57,637 bases of DNA from Cellulophaga sp. BC115SP (GCF_009905545.1 NZ_JAAALB010000040.1:1-57637); one strand, 5' to 3'; shown: positions 36,854-46,342, counted from the first letter of the stretch. Notes: generated from the letters alone by a model not told the origin. Program-made: numbers and translations.

Positions 36854-38422
36854 ATGGAACATTTTCATTACGGAGACGATTTTTTGAAGAGCTCCACCGC
36901 ATTACATATTGCCCAAGGTAAAGTAAAGGGTATTTTGAAGGAATCAACCAAGGAAGGTATCAGACAAAGTGCTGAATATGTGGCAACTATTGTCGAATCA
37001 GGAAAGGTTGTTTACGGTATCAATACAGGATTTGGCTCGTTGTGTACCACGATCATCAATCCAAAAGACACACATCGATTACAAGAAAATATCTTAAAAA
37101 GTCATGCTGTAGGCGTTGGCGAACCCATCGAGGAATCCTTGTCCAAATTGATGCTGATTTTAAAAGTTCATGCCCTAAGTAAAGGCTTTTCAGGGGTACA
37201 ACTTAGCACCATTGAGCGGATTATTTGGCATATCGAAAACGATGTAATTCCTGTTGTTCCCAAACAAGGTTCTGTCGGAGCTTCGGGTGATTTGGCGCCT
37301 TTATCGCACTTGTTTTTGCCTTTAATTGGTTTAGGAAAAATATTTTTCAACGGAAAAATGCAAGATACAGCCTCTGTCCTTCAACTATTTGGCTTAGAAC
37401 CAATAGCCTTGCATGCGAAGGAGGGTCTAGCCCTTATCAATGGGACACAATTTATGGCAGCCCATGGCATTAAGGCAGTTGTTGAAATGAATCGCTTGAT
37501 GGATAACGCCGATTTGATTGCAACGCTTATGGTAGAAGGGCTAAACGGTTCAATGAAACCTTTTTTCCAAGAAATTCATCAATTACGACCTTACAAAGGA
37601 AATGTTTTTGTAGCCAGTACGATCTATAATCTCCTTCAAGGCTCTTCTATTGTGGCTTCGCATGCACATTGCTCTCGTGTACAAGACCCCTATTCTTTGC
37701 GTTGTATTCCGCAAATTCATGGCGCATCACGAAATGCTTGGTTACATCTCAAGGAAGTTATTGAAATAGAAATCAATTCGGTGACTGACAATCCTATCGT
37801 CATTAATGATGAACTGACCATCAGTGGGGGCAATTTTCATGGTCAACCTATTGCTATGCCAATGGACTACGCTACGCTAGCAAGTTCAGAATTAGGAAAT
37901 GTCTCTGACCGACGTGTGTATCTATCTCTGGAAGGCGCAACTAATGGCGTACCTAGGCTATTGATGAAAGATACAGGGCTCAATTCGGGTTTCATGATTT
38001 TGCAATATACAACCGCTGCGTTGGCGAGCGAAAACAAAAGTCTGTGTTTCCCTGCCAGTGCAGATAGTATTCCTACATCGATGGGACAAGAAGACCATGT
38101 GAGTATGGGTTCTATTTCGGGTAGAAAACTTTTGCAAGTTATTGACAACGTCGACAAAATCATGAGTATAGAATTACTCTGTGCAGCACAAGCCAAAGAT
38201 TTTCATACGCCGCTGACTTCTACGCCTATCATCGAAGCTATTCATGCGCATATTCGCCAGTCCATTCCACATATTGAAGAAGACCAACCTATGCAGGAGC
38301 TTTTAGACAAGGCTTTAGTATTGATAAAATCAGGCGTTTTGGTTGAAGTGGCAAAACAAACCGCACAAAAACAGCAAATCGAGTTTTGGGGTACAGGGGT
38401 TGAACATTTTGAAAACTTCTAA
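36854..38422 (+). CDS. hutH: Histidine ammonia-lyase
   Basis: A 522-residue enzyme that deaminates L-histidine to trans-urocanate, the first step of histidine use. The MIO cofactor tripeptide A143-S144-G145 lies in GSVGASGDLAPLSHLFLPLIG, at the canonical position. INTGFGSL and NGTQFMAAHGI and QDPYSLRCIPQIHGASR complete the family pattern. The open frame extends upstream to 36752 over the LysR promoter; ATG 36854 (MEHFHYGDDF) is the real start by family length. First gene of the hut operon. Confidence 0.95.
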   Translation: MEHFHYGDDFLKSSTALHIAQGKVKGILKESTKEGIRQSAEYVATIVESGKVVYGINTGFGSLCTTIINPKDTHRLQENILKSHAVGVGEPIEESLSKLMLILKVHALSKGFSGVQLSTIERIIWHIENDVIPVVPKQGSVGASGDLAPLSHLFLPLIGLGKIFFNGKMQDTASVLQLFGLEPIALHAKEGLALINGTQFMAAHGIKAVVEMNRLMDNADLIATLMVEGLNGSMKPFFQEIHQLRPYKGNVFVASTIYNLLQGSSIVASHAHCSRVQDPYSLRCIPQIHGASRNAWLHLKEVIEIEINSVTDNPIVINDELTISGGNFHGQPIAMPMDYATLASSELGNVSDRRVYLSLEGATNGVPRLLMKDTGLNSGFMILQYTTAALASENKSLCFPASADSIPTSMGQEDHVSMGSISGRKLLQVIDNVDKIMSIELLCAAQAKDFHTPLTSTPIIEAIHAHIRQSIPHIEEDQPMQELLDKALVLIKSGVLVEVAKQTAQKQQIEFWGTGVEHFENF

Positions 38423-38426
38423 GCAA

Positions 38427-39671
38427 ATGGATAATACTTTTTTAATAGGACCTTTCAAGCAATTATTGACTTTGCAAAACCTCCCGATCAAAGGAGCTTT
38501 GAGAGATGATGATTTGGAAATACTAGATAACGGAGGTTTGTATATAAAAAATGGTTTGATTGAAGAAGTAGGTAATTGGGGTGTATTAAATCAAACGCTT
38601 TCTCCAGATATTCAAAGAGTTGCTATTGATGAAAATAGCATTTGCTTACCTTCTTATATCGACTGTCATACACATATTGCTTTTGGAGGAAACAGAGCCA
38701 ATGATTTTGCCATGCGCAATGCAGGTCGTTCTTATTTAGAAATTGCCGAATCAGGTGGTGGTATTTGGAGTACCGTTCAGCATACACGTGCTTGTTCACA
38801 AGAAGAACAAACGCAATTAATTCTAGAAAGAGCGTACCAGCTATTACAGCAAGGAATTACCACCATTGAGGTAAAAAGTGGTTATGGATTAAGTATCGAA
38901 GAAGAACTTAAAACGCTTCGAGCTGTTCAAAAAGCCCATCAACGTTCTAGTGTCGATCTGATAGCTACTTGTTTGGCGGCGCACATCAAGCCCAAAGATT
39001 TTGATGGTACTTCTGAGCAGTATTTACAGAAAATCGCCCATGTGTTGTTTCCCATTCTACAAGCTGAAAATCTTTGTCATAGAATAGATGCTTTTGTAGA
39101 AAAAAGCGCCTTTTCGGCTCAAGAGATTTTGCCCTATTTACAAAAAGCCAAAGTACTTGGTTTTGACATAACCCTTCATGCCGACCAGTTTACAACCTCT
39201 GGTTCACAAGTTGCCATCAACCTAGGAGCATTGTCAGCCGACCATCTTGAAGCCTCAGGAGACATTGAAATACAAAACCTTGCCAACTCCAATGTCGTAG
39301 CCGTGGCATTGCCCGCAGCATCGTTGGGATTAGGCTGTGATTTTACCCCTGCTAGAAAACTACTTGACGCAGGCGCGTCGCTAGCCATTGCAACAGACTG
39401 GAATCCTGGTTCGGCACCGATGGGGCAGCTAATCGCTTCGGCAAGTATTCTGGCAACGATGCAAAAACTTAGCAATGCCGAAATTTTGGCAGGGATTACT
39501 TTTCGTGCAGCCAAAGCTTTAGGATTGGCGGATAGAGGTAGGTTGCAAAAAGGGTATCTCGCTGATTTTGTCTTGTATCAAACCAATCATTATCAACAAA
39601 TTATCTACCAACAAGGGCGTTTACAGCCTTTTGAGGTATGGAAAAATGGTCAAAGAATTTTCAATAAATAA
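38427..39671 (+). CDS. hutI: Imidazolonepropionase
   Basis: About 414 residues; amidohydrolase-fold metalloenzyme that opens 4-imidazolone-5-propionate to N-formimino-L-glutamate (step 3). Metal-binding CHTHIAFGGNRANDF, SGGGIWSTVQHTR, VKSGYGLS, and the catalytic stretches LHADQF, SADHLE and ATDWNPGSAPMGQL are present. The start was set at ATG 38427, 4 bp after the hutH stop, since the longer frame only overlaps hutH. Confidence 0.95.
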   Translation: MDNTFLIGPFKQLLTLQNLPIKGALRDDDLEILDNGGLYIKNGLIEEVGNWGVLNQTLSPDIQRVAIDENSICLPSYIDCHTHIAFGGNRANDFAMRNAGRSYLEIAESGGGIWSTVQHTRACSQEEQTQLILERAYQLLQQGITTIEVKSGYGLSIEEELKTLRAVQKAHQRSSVDLIATCLAAHIKPKDFDGTSEQYLQKIAHVLFPILQAENLCHRIDAFVEKSAFSAQEILPYLQKAKVLGFDITLHADQFTTSGSQVAINLGALSADHLEASGDIEIQNLANSNVVAVALPAASLGLGCDFTPARKLLDAGASLAIATDWNPGSAPMGQLIASASILATMQKLSNAEILAGITFRAAKALGLADRGRLQKGYLADFVLYQTNHYQQIIYQQGRLQPFEVWKNGQRIFNK

Positions 39672-39710
39672 AGTAGTTTTTTCTGATAGACTAATAAAAT
39701 ACTTTTCCAA

Positions 39711-41717
39711 ATGACTGATTTTCAAAGACATATTCTTCAAGGTATTCCAGCTACATTACCTCCCAAGGCAGTTTATGACCCTTCTGTGAGTCATGCGCCT
39801 AAGCGTAAAAGTATTTTGACAAAGGAGGAAGAAAAGTTAGCCATTCGCAATGCGCTTCGCTATTTTCCGAAAGATTGGCATATCGAACTAGCCACAGAAT
39901 TTTTGGAAGAATTACGTAGCTATGGACGAATTTATATGTATCGATTTCGTCCTCAATACCCCATGTATGCTCGTCCCATAGAGGAATATCCTGCTCAATC
40001 TCAGCAAGCTGCGGCTATCATGTTGATGATTCAAAATAATCTCAATCCTGCGGTAGCACAACATCCGCACGAGCTTATTACTTATGGTGGCAATGGGGCT
40101 GTTTTTCAAAACTGGGCTCAATATTTACTGACCATGCAGTATTTATCCTCCATGACCAACGAACAAACCCTACATATATACAGTGGTCATCCAATGGGGC
40201 TTTTCCCCTCATCTCAAAATGCCCCTCGAGTTGTGGTAACCAATGGCATGATGATTCCCAATTACTCAAAACCTGACGACTGGGAAAGGTTTAATGCTTT
40301 GGGCGTAACGCAATATGGGCAAATGACCGCTGGTTCGTATATGTATATAGGTCCTCAGGGAATTGTTCACGGCACAACGATTACGGTCATGAATGCGTTT
40401 CGTAAAACACTTCCAAAAGGGGAAAATCCCCAAGGAAAAGTCTTTGTAACTTCAGGTTTAGGCGGTATGAGTGGTGCACAACCCAAGGCTGGCAATATTG
40501 CGGGGTGTATTACTGTTTGTGCTGAGGTAAATGCAGTTGCTGCTCATAAAAGACATCAACAAGGTTGGGTAGATGAACTCATCGACAATATGCCCTCCCT
40601 CCTATCTCGTACCAAACAAGCCATTGAGCAACAAGAAGTTGTATCCATTGCCTATGTTGGAAATATTGTAGAAGTATGGGAATCTTTTTACGAAAACGAT
40701 ATTTTTATTACCCTCGGTTCTGACCAAACTTCTTTACACAATCCTTGGTCGGGCGGTTATTATCCAGCAGGATTATCGTTTGAAGCAGCAAACAAAATGA
40801 TTGCTGAAAGTCCTGATATTTTTGTTAAAAAAGTAAAAGAATCCCTCGTAAGACACGTACAAGCTATTAATAAACACACAGAACGAGGAACCTATTTCTT
40901 TGATTATGGCAATGCTTTTTTGTTGGAAAGTAGTCGAGCTGAGGCTGACATTTGGGCAACAGATGGCATTAGTTTTAAATATCCTTCCTATGTACAAGAC
41001 ATTTTAGGGCCCATGTGCTTTGATTATGGCTTTGGTCCTTTCAGATGGGTATGTACCTCTGGAAAAGAGGAAGATTTACTAACAACAGACCAGATTGCCC
41101 TTCAAGTATTAACCCATTTGCGCAAAGAAGCTCCTGAAGAAATCACCCAACAAATGGATGATAATATCAAATGGATTACTGAAGCTGCCAAGAACAAATT
41201 AGTGGTCGGCTCGCAAGCCAGAATTTTGTATGCCGATGCCATAGGTCGAATCTCTATTGCCCAAGCATTTAACCAGGCTGTAAAAGATGGTATTCTGAGC
41301 GCACCAGTGGTATTGGGTCGCGACCATCATGATGTAAGTGGAACCGATTCGCCCTACAGAGAGACCAGCAATATTTATGACGGCAGTAGATTTACGGCAG
41401 ATATGGCAATTCATAATGTGATTGGAGACAGCTTTCGGGGTGCTACTTGGGTTTCTATTCACAACGGTGGTGGCGTTGGTTGGGGCGAAGTAATCAATGG
41501 AGGTTTTGGAATGCTGTTGGATGGCTCAGAACAGTCTGCTGAAAATCTGCGAAAGATGCTATTCTTCGACGTCAACAATGGTATTGCTCGCAGAGCATGG
41601 GCACGCAATAAAGAAGCCATGCAAGCCCTTGAAACAGAGCTTGCACGTACTTCTTCACTCAAAGTAACAAAAGCCCATTTGGTAGATGATGAGGTAATCA
41701 ATTACCTTTTCGAGTAG
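39711..41717 (+). CDS. hutU: Urocanate hydratase (long form)
   Basis: A 668-residue NAD+-dependent enzyme that hydrates urocanate to imidazolonepropionate (step 2). Family stretches are YRFRPQYPMYARPIEEYPAQ, ITYGGNGAVFQNWAQYLL, SGHPMGLFPS, VTNGMMIPNYS, GLGGMSGAQPKAGNIAGCI (NAD loop) and SIHNGGGVGWGEVINGG. It is about 110 residues longer than the common 550-residue HutU, as seen for the longer Bacteroidota type. Confidence 0.94.
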   Translation: MTDFQRHILQGIPATLPPKAVYDPSVSHAPKRKSILTKEEEKLAIRNALRYFPKDWHIELATEFLEELRSYGRIYMYRFRPQYPMYARPIEEYPAQSQQAAAIMLMIQNNLNPAVAQHPHELITYGGNGAVFQNWAQYLLTMQYLSSMTNEQTLHIYSGHPMGLFPSSQNAPRVVVTNGMMIPNYSKPDDWERFNALGVTQYGQMTAGSYMYIGPQGIVHGTTITVMNAFRKTLPKGENPQGKVFVTSGLGGMSGAQPKAGNIAGCITVCAEVNAVAAHKRHQQGWVDELIDNMPSLLSRTKQAIEQQEVVSIAYVGNIVEVWESFYENDIFITLGSDQTSLHNPWSGGYYPAGLSFEAANKMIAESPDIFVKKVKESLVRHVQAINKHTERGTYFFDYGNAFLLESSRAEADIWATDGISFKYPSYVQDILGPMCFDYGFGPFRWVCTSGKEEDLLTTDQIALQVLTHLRKEAPEEITQQMDDNIKWITEAAKNKLVVGSQARILYADAIGRISIAQAFNQAVKDGILSAPVVLGRDHHDVSGTDSPYRETSNIYDGSRFTADMAIHNVIGDSFRGATWVSIHNGGGVGWGEVINGGFGMLLDGSEQSAENLRKMLFFDVNNGIARRAWARNKEAMQALETELARTSSLKVTKAHLVDDEVINYLFE

Positions 41718-41765
41718 CGATTAGACATTTCCTACCATATTTTTATTTACTCTTTCCCATAGATT

Positions 41766-42563
41766 ATGGACATTTTTCATATCATCAAACCTACAGCGCC
41801 AGTTGTACCCATGGTCATCAGCTGTCCGCATGTGGGAACTTATATTCCTAATTTCATTCAAACAAAGTTAAACCCTGAAGTATTATTTCATTTGGATGAT
41901 ACCGATTGGTTTGTGCATCAATTATATGATTTTGCTCCAGCGTTGGGCATCACAACGATAATGGCAACTCATCATCGTTGGGTAATAGACCTCAACCGTG
42001 ACCCTAACAATCAGGCATTGTATAACGATGGTCGAGTCATAACGGGCGTAGCTCCTACTACAGATTTTAATGGAAATCGTTTATACCAAGCTAACCAAGA
42101 GCCTAATGATGATGAAATACAAAAACGAGTAGAACAATTCTTTATTCCTTATCATCAGAAATTAGAGGTGCTTTTACAACAACTAAAAAAACAATTTGGT
42201 CATGTATTATTGCTCGATGCCCATTCTATCCGTAAACAAGTATTAGGTATTCAGTCTTCGCCATTTCCTGATTTAATTTTAGGAAATAACGATTCTCTAA
42301 CTTCTACTTTGGCTTTGGATGTGTCGGCACAAGCCATTTTGTCGGGCAGCGATTATTCTTTTTCATATAATCATCCTTTTAAAGGGGGTTACATTACAAG
42401 AAGTTTTGGAAAACCAGCGCAAGGTTTTTATGCTCTTCAATTAGAAATGGCTAAAACAAATTACATGGATGACTCCGAAATAAAATATGACGAAGCTCGT
42501 GCAGACAAAATCAAAGTACTTTTAAAAACCCTTTGTGAACAACTTTTGGAACAATTGAAATAA
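41766..42563 (+). CDS. hutG: N-formylglutamate amidohydrolase
   Basis: A 265-residue metal-dependent enzyme that hydrolyses N-formyl-L-glutamate to glutamate and formate, the last step when HutF is used. Motifs are MVISCPHVGTYIP, HLDDTDWFVHQLYDFAP, THHRWVIDLNRDPNNQALY, LLLDAHSIRKQV and NHPFKGGYITRSFGKP. It is not the arginase-like formiminoglutamase that some HutG proteins are. The HutF gene follows after 10 bp, which confirms this pathway branch. Confidence 0.92.
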   Translation: MDIFHIIKPTAPVVPMVISCPHVGTYIPNFIQTKLNPEVLFHLDDTDWFVHQLYDFAPALGITTIMATHHRWVIDLNRDPNNQALYNDGRVITGVAPTTDFNGNRLYQANQEPNDDEIQKRVEQFFIPYHQKLEVLLQQLKKQFGHVLLLDAHSIRKQVLGIQSSPFPDLILGNNDSLTSTLALDVSAQAILSGSDYSFSYNHPFKGGYITRSFGKPAQGFYALQLEMAKTNYMDDSEIKYDEARADKIKVLLKTLCEQLLEQLK

Positions 42564-42573
42564 TAATTCATGT

Positions 42574-43953
42574 ATGAAAATCCAAAAATATCTATTCAAA
42601 GCCCTTCTCTCTCCAGAAGGTTGGTTAGAACAGGCAGTCGTAACAGTTGATTCGTTGGGAAAAATAGAATCTATCAAACAATATATTGCTGATGAAACCA
42701 TTGATGAGCGGGTAAAAGGATATGTTTTACCCGGTTTCCAAAATGCTCATTCTCATGCTTTTCAATATGCTATGGCGGGTTTGGCTGAGTATCATGAAGG
42801 GCAAACTGATGATTTTTGGAGCTGGCGCAATGCCATGTATGATTTGGCTCTGCGTGTTTCGCCAGAACAACTCGAAGCCATTGCGACACAACTATATGCT
42901 CAAATGGCCTGCATGGGCTATACTGCTGTAGCCGAATTTCATTATTTACATCATCAACACAACGGAAAGCCTTTTGAAAATACCTCAGAAATGGGACAAA
43001 GTCTCATGCGGGCAGCACAGCGAGCGGGACTTCATTTGACTTTAATACCAATTCTGTATCAACAAGGTGGTATTCATCAGCCTCCAACTGAAAAACAAAG
43101 GCGGTTTATTCATGCAGAGATAGAAGATTTTTTTACCCTAATCGAATCTTCAAAACAAGCATCATCAACATTCGAAAGAGTGAATATTGGCATTGGTGCT
43201 CACTCGATTCGGGCGGTTAATCTAGAAAATTTAAGAAGGCTTGTCGCCTATCGTTTGCCTAATCAAGCATTTCATATTCATATTGCCGAACAGCTCAAAG
43301 AAGTAGAAGATGCACAAAGAAACCTAAAGCAGCGACCTGTAGAATGGCTTTTTTCAAATATCGAAGTAGACCAGCATTTTCATTTAGTACATGCTACCCA
43401 TATTACAGCAAAAGAAATGGAGATGATTTCGACCTCACAAGCCAACGTCGTGATTTGTCCCTCTACAGAAGCCAACTTAGGAGATGGGATTTTTCCTTTT
43501 AATGCTTTTTATGCTAAAAATGGGAATTGGAGCATCGGTACTGATAGCCATATTGGGCTCAATCATTTAGAAGAATTACGTTGGCTCGATTACGGACAAA
43601 GGCTTATCCATCACCAGCGCACTTCCTTTATTCATCAAGGTCAGCCAGATGGTGCACAAAATGCCTTAATAAGTAGCTGGAAAGGCGGAAGAAATGCAAT
43701 GGGCTTATCTGCAGCACATTTTTTTGAAATAGGGGATTATTTCGATGCCGTCGTGATAGATGCCTCTGAGCCTTTAATTGCGACTACCTCTTTGAAACAC
43801 CTTTGTAATACTGTACTTTATGCTCAAAATCAAAGTATGATTTACGGGACTATTTCAGCAGGAAAATGGATTGTGAAACAAGGAAAACACCAACATGCAG
43901 AATCTATTAACAAGAATTTTGTTGAAACTATTCGTAAAATGGCTAATCGATAA
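42574..43953 (+). CDS. hutF: Formimidoylglutamate deiminase
   Basis: A 459-residue amidohydrolase-fold enzyme that converts N-formimino-L-glutamate to N-formylglutamate and ammonia (step 4). Motifs are GFQNAHSHAFQYAMAGLAE (metal site), DFWSWRNAMYDLA, VAEFHYLHH, IGIGAHSIRAV, HIHIAEQ and IGTDSHIGLNHLEELRWLDYGQR. It is the last gene of the hut operon, and a hairpin terminator begins 14 bp after the stop. Confidence 0.94.
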   Translation: MKIQKYLFKALLSPEGWLEQAVVTVDSLGKIESIKQYIADETIDERVKGYVLPGFQNAHSHAFQYAMAGLAEYHEGQTDDFWSWRNAMYDLALRVSPEQLEAIATQLYAQMACMGYTAVAEFHYLHHQHNGKPFENTSEMGQSLMRAAQRAGLHLTLIPILYQQGGIHQPPTEKQRRFIHAEIEDFFTLIESSKQASSTFERVNIGIGAHSIRAVNLENLRRLVAYRLPNQAFHIHIAEQLKEVEDAQRNLKQRPVEWLFSNIEVDQHFHLVHATHITAKEMEMISTSQANVVICPSTEANLGDGIFPFNAFYAKNGNWSIGTDSHIGLNHLEELRWLDYGQRLIHHQRTSFIHQGQPDGAQNALISSWKGGRNAMGLSAAHFFEIGDYFDAVVIDASEPLIATTSLKHLCNTVLYAQNQSMIYGTISAGKWIVKQGKHQHAESINKNFVETIRKMANR

Positions 43954-43966
43954 ATCTGTTTTCTAA

Positions 43967-44023
43967 AAAATATTGCTCGAATAAAGAATCAAGGTAATCA
44001 ATTCTTCATTCAAGCAATATTTT
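43967..44023 (+). terminator. hut operon terminator hairpin
   Basis: Arms of 23 bases (43967-43989 and 44001-44023) match at 21 positions around an 11-base loop, and the right arm ends in a run of five T. It starts 14 bp after hutF. This is a clear factor-independent terminator closing the hut transcript. Confidence 0.82.
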
Positions 44024-44201
44024 TGTGGGCTTAACAAATGTTCATAAAAAAATAAGTATAAATACCCTATCTATTTCCTTTGTGGTTATATTTCCAATAA
44101 AATGTAATAGATTTAAAAATATTTACATTTTCTCGTTAAACAGACATATACTTCTCTTCCAATTAACCACATTATTAATATCTTATTTAGCCTTATTATA
44201 A

Positions 44202-44564
44202 ATGAGTCAATTGTTGTTATTGGATAGTTATAGCTCAGATACTGGTGATTTAACCGTTTTTGAAAGAATCTTTCCCGAACACATCAAAAGAGTGTGTTTT
44301 ATTCAAGGAGATGACAATATCACTTATGGGGGATATCGTCATAAATCCACTAAATTAGCATTAGTTTGCCTTTCTGGAAACTGTCGCGTCAATTGCAAAA
44401 ATACCTCTGTACAAGAACAATTTGTGTTGGATTCAGCACAGAAATGCTTGCTTTTATGTCCAGATGACTGGTTTTTAATTGATTATTTTTCAAATGATGC
44501 CAAACTTCTTGTCATAGCTAATCAGCCCTATTGTACCGAAGAGCTGGTTCATGAGCCTTGTTAA
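44202..44564 (+). CDS. FdtA/QdtA-like cupin (dTDP-sugar 3,4-ketoisomerase family)
   Basis: A 120-residue single-domain cupin. VFERIFPEHIKRVCFIQGDDNITYGGYRH fits the FdtA/WxcM-C family, as do LALVCLSGNCRVN and PDDWFLIDYFSNDAKLLVIAN. In characterised FdtA the loop reads G-H-A-H-K; here it is G-Y-R-H-K, so the first His is replaced by Tyr. No dTDP-sugar synthesis genes are nearby, so it may be inactive as an isomerase or have another role. It is convergent with a dehydrogenase remnant; the stop codons overlap. Confidence 0.7.
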   Translation: MSQLLLLDSYSSDTGDLTVFERIFPEHIKRVCFIQGDDNITYGGYRHKSTKLALVCLSGNCRVNCKNTSVQEQFVLDSAQKCLLLCPDDWFLIDYFSNDAKLLVIANQPYCTEELVHEPC

Positions 44565-44671
44565 AAAGATTTCATATCTACAACAAAACGATATTTGATG
44601 TCTCCTTTTTCCAGACGCTCAAAAGCCTCATTGATTTGCGATACACCTATCAGTTCAATAGTTGTACCCAT
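44561..44671 (-). pseudogene. C-terminal remnant of zinc-type NAD(P)-dependent alcohol dehydrogenase
   Basis: A 36-residue frame (MGTTIELIGVSQINEAFERL followed by EKGDIKYRFVVDMKSF) matches the extreme C-terminus of YahK/AdhC-type alcohol dehydrogenases, which end with an INEAxERL...DVKYRFVIDM pattern. The rest of the gene, about 310 residues, is missing; the sequence upstream is the end of the cyclophilin-like gene. It is best read as the scar of a deletion or recombination. Confidence 0.65.
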
Positions 44672-44682
44672 ATTTTTTCTTT

Positions 44683-45159
44683 TTATTTTATGTCAAAATG
44701 AATCGTTACATCACTATTTCCCACAGCAGAGGCAAGTCCAGAGGTATCAATGATACTGCCAAGTTTGGTATAGCTATAGGTAGTTGATAATGGTTGGTAA
44801 AAAAGTACGAATGTATTGGCACCATACATCATCAAATCACCAGTACTAATACCTGAGGGAACAGTTGGAGTAATAGGTAAGTTTTTAGGGAGACTAGCAT
44901 ATTTTTCATTGGCATTAAGCTCTGTCATCTTCAAGGTCAAAGGCAATAGCGCTTTAAATGACTTTGCTGTTTCATTATTCAAAAGAACAGCCGTAAATGA
45001 TTGATTACCAATCTTCACTACAATGCTATCTTCTTTCATGCTAATTGAATCTTTGGGAGCTTCTTCTAAAACGATACTCTTATTGGGGAGTGTAGCACTT
45101 TTCTCACACGCAATACCACCTGCCAAGATGCTTCCTATCAGTACTATTTGTTTTATCAT
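44683..45159 (-). CDS. Cyclophilin-like fold lipoprotein
   Basis: About 158 residues. The N-terminus MIKQIVLIGSILAGGIAC is a lipoprotein signal. The rest (about 50-158) is a cyclophilin_like domain: VKIGNQSFTAVLLNNETAKS, LPLTLKMTELNANEKYASLP, STGDLMMYGANTFVLFYQPLSTTYSYTKLGSI. The domain family has no known enzymatic role. The start was moved to ATG 45159, because the longer frame overlaps the cupin gene and would bury the signal peptide. It lies 11 bp after the cupin, so the two are likely cotranscribed. Confidence 0.8.
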   Translation of the reverse strand: MIKQIVLIGSILAGGIACEKSATLPNKSIVLEEAPKDSISMKEDSIVVKIGNQSFTAVLLNNETAKSFKALLPLTLKMTELNANEKYASLPKNLPITPTVPSGISTGDLMMYGANTFVLFYQPLSTTYSYTKLGSIIDTSGLASAVGNSDVTIHFDIK

Positions 45160-45170
45160 GATAAGTATGA

Positions 45171-45584
45171 TTATGAAGCCTCCTGATTTACCAAAGCGTA
45201 CTCCTCTGCTGTTACTGGCTGTAGCCATGTTACTTGGACACCTTCTTTAAAGTTGGTAATAGCAATATGCGTCATTGCTGAACTGTTTGAAGCGCCGTGC
45301 CAGTGTTCAATATTTTCAGGGATATTCACAACATCTCCTTTGGTAATTTTACGAGCAGGGTTTCCTTTTTCTTGATAAAATCCTTCTCCTTCAATGACGA
45401 TAAGCACTTGTCCTTTGGGATGTGTATGCCAGTTGGTTCTGGCGCCAACTTTGAAAGTTACACTCCCTGCCGAAAATTCGTTGTTATGGTCTTGTCCGAC
45501 CAATAGAGTTAAAAATGCTTCCCCTGTAAACCAGTCTTGTGGCAATGGTTGTCCCAAGGGAAAGAGGCTATTTTCTGCTGACAT
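45171..45584 (-). CDS. Cupin-domain protein
   Basis: About 137 residues; a single small cupin barrel with metal-binding motif TNWHTHPKGQVLIVIEGEGFYQEKG and second motif IPENIEHWHGASNSSAMTHIAI. This type is common beside alcohol dehydrogenases, AraC regulators and carboxymuconolactone decarboxylase genes in Bacteroidota. The reaction is unknown. ATG 45584 (MSAENSLFPLG) is preferred; ATG 45617 adds 11 residues without family support. Confidence 0.82.
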   Translation of the reverse strand: MSAENSLFPLGQPLPQDWFTGEAFLTLLVGQDHNNEFSAGSVTFKVGARTNWHTHPKGQVLIVIEGEGFYQEKGNPARKITKGDVVNIPENIEHWHGASNSSAMTHIAITNFKEGVQVTWLQPVTAEEYALVNQEAS

Positions 45585-45719
45585 TTTCGTAGATGTTTTC
45601 GTGAAAGATATTTGCAAAGGTAGGTTGAGAAAGGCTCTACTATTTTATAAAAAATACGGTTTTCATTACCAATTTTACCGAAGTATTTCCCATTATTGAC
45701 TAGCAGATTAATCGTAAGG

Positions 45720-46292
45720 TTATTGTTCAAAGCTTTTAATTACCCTCGCAGGAACTCCTGCTACCACGGTATTGTTAGGAACGTCTTTACTCACGACTGC
45801 TCCAGCAGCAACAACAGCGTTTTCGCCAACCGTTACGCCAGGTAAAATAGTTGCCGCAGCCCCAATCCAAGCATTTTTCTTGATATGTACCTTTCCTAAT
45901 ACCAATGCTTTTCGTTCACTCGGATGCAACGGATGACTTTCAGAAATAAGACTTACTTTAGGAGCGATCATGACGTCATCTTCGATAATAATTCCTCCCA
46001 AATCCAGAAACGTACAATCGTGGTTGATAAAAACATTTTTCCCTAGCTGGATAAACCCACCAAAATTGGTATGAAAAGGAATAAACACAGTGGTGCTCTC
46101 ATCTATGTTTATTCCTATAATTTGAGAAAGTGTTTCTCTTGCTTGTTGTATATCAGTGGCGGTATTTAGTTTTGCAGACAGTTGCATTGTTTGCGATACT
46201 TTTTCCATGATTTTAGGATATTCTGGGTCATGGAAAGAAATCGTCTCGCCTGCGAGCATTCTTGTGAAAATATCGTTTGAGGATGTATTCAT
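45720..46292 (-). CDS. Hexapeptide-repeat sugar O-acetyltransferase (maltose/galactoside acetyltransferase family)
   Basis: A 190-residue left-handed beta-helix acetyl-CoA transferase of the Maa/LacA/NodL group. It has an N-terminal helical Mac domain (FTRMLAGETISFHDPEYP), hexapeptide repeats with the catalytic His in LISESHPLHPSERK, and WIGAAATILPGVTVGENAVVAAGAVVSKDVPNNTVVAGVPAR-type turns at the C-terminus. The acceptor sugar is not known. It stands 135 bp upstream of the cupin gene on the same strand. Confidence 0.88.
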   Translation of the reverse strand: MNTSSNDIFTRMLAGETISFHDPEYPKIMEKVSQTMQLSAKLNTATDIQQARETLSQIIGINIDESTTVFIPFHTNFGGFIQLGKNVFINHDCTFLDLGGIIIEDDVMIAPKVSLISESHPLHPSERKALVLGKVHIKKNAWIGAAATILPGVTVGENAVVAAGAVVSKDVPNNTVVAGVPARVIKSFEQ

Positions 46293-46342
46293 TTTAAAAG
46301 ATTTTGTGAATCATAGGTTGGTAGTAAGTGTCAAAGATAAAT

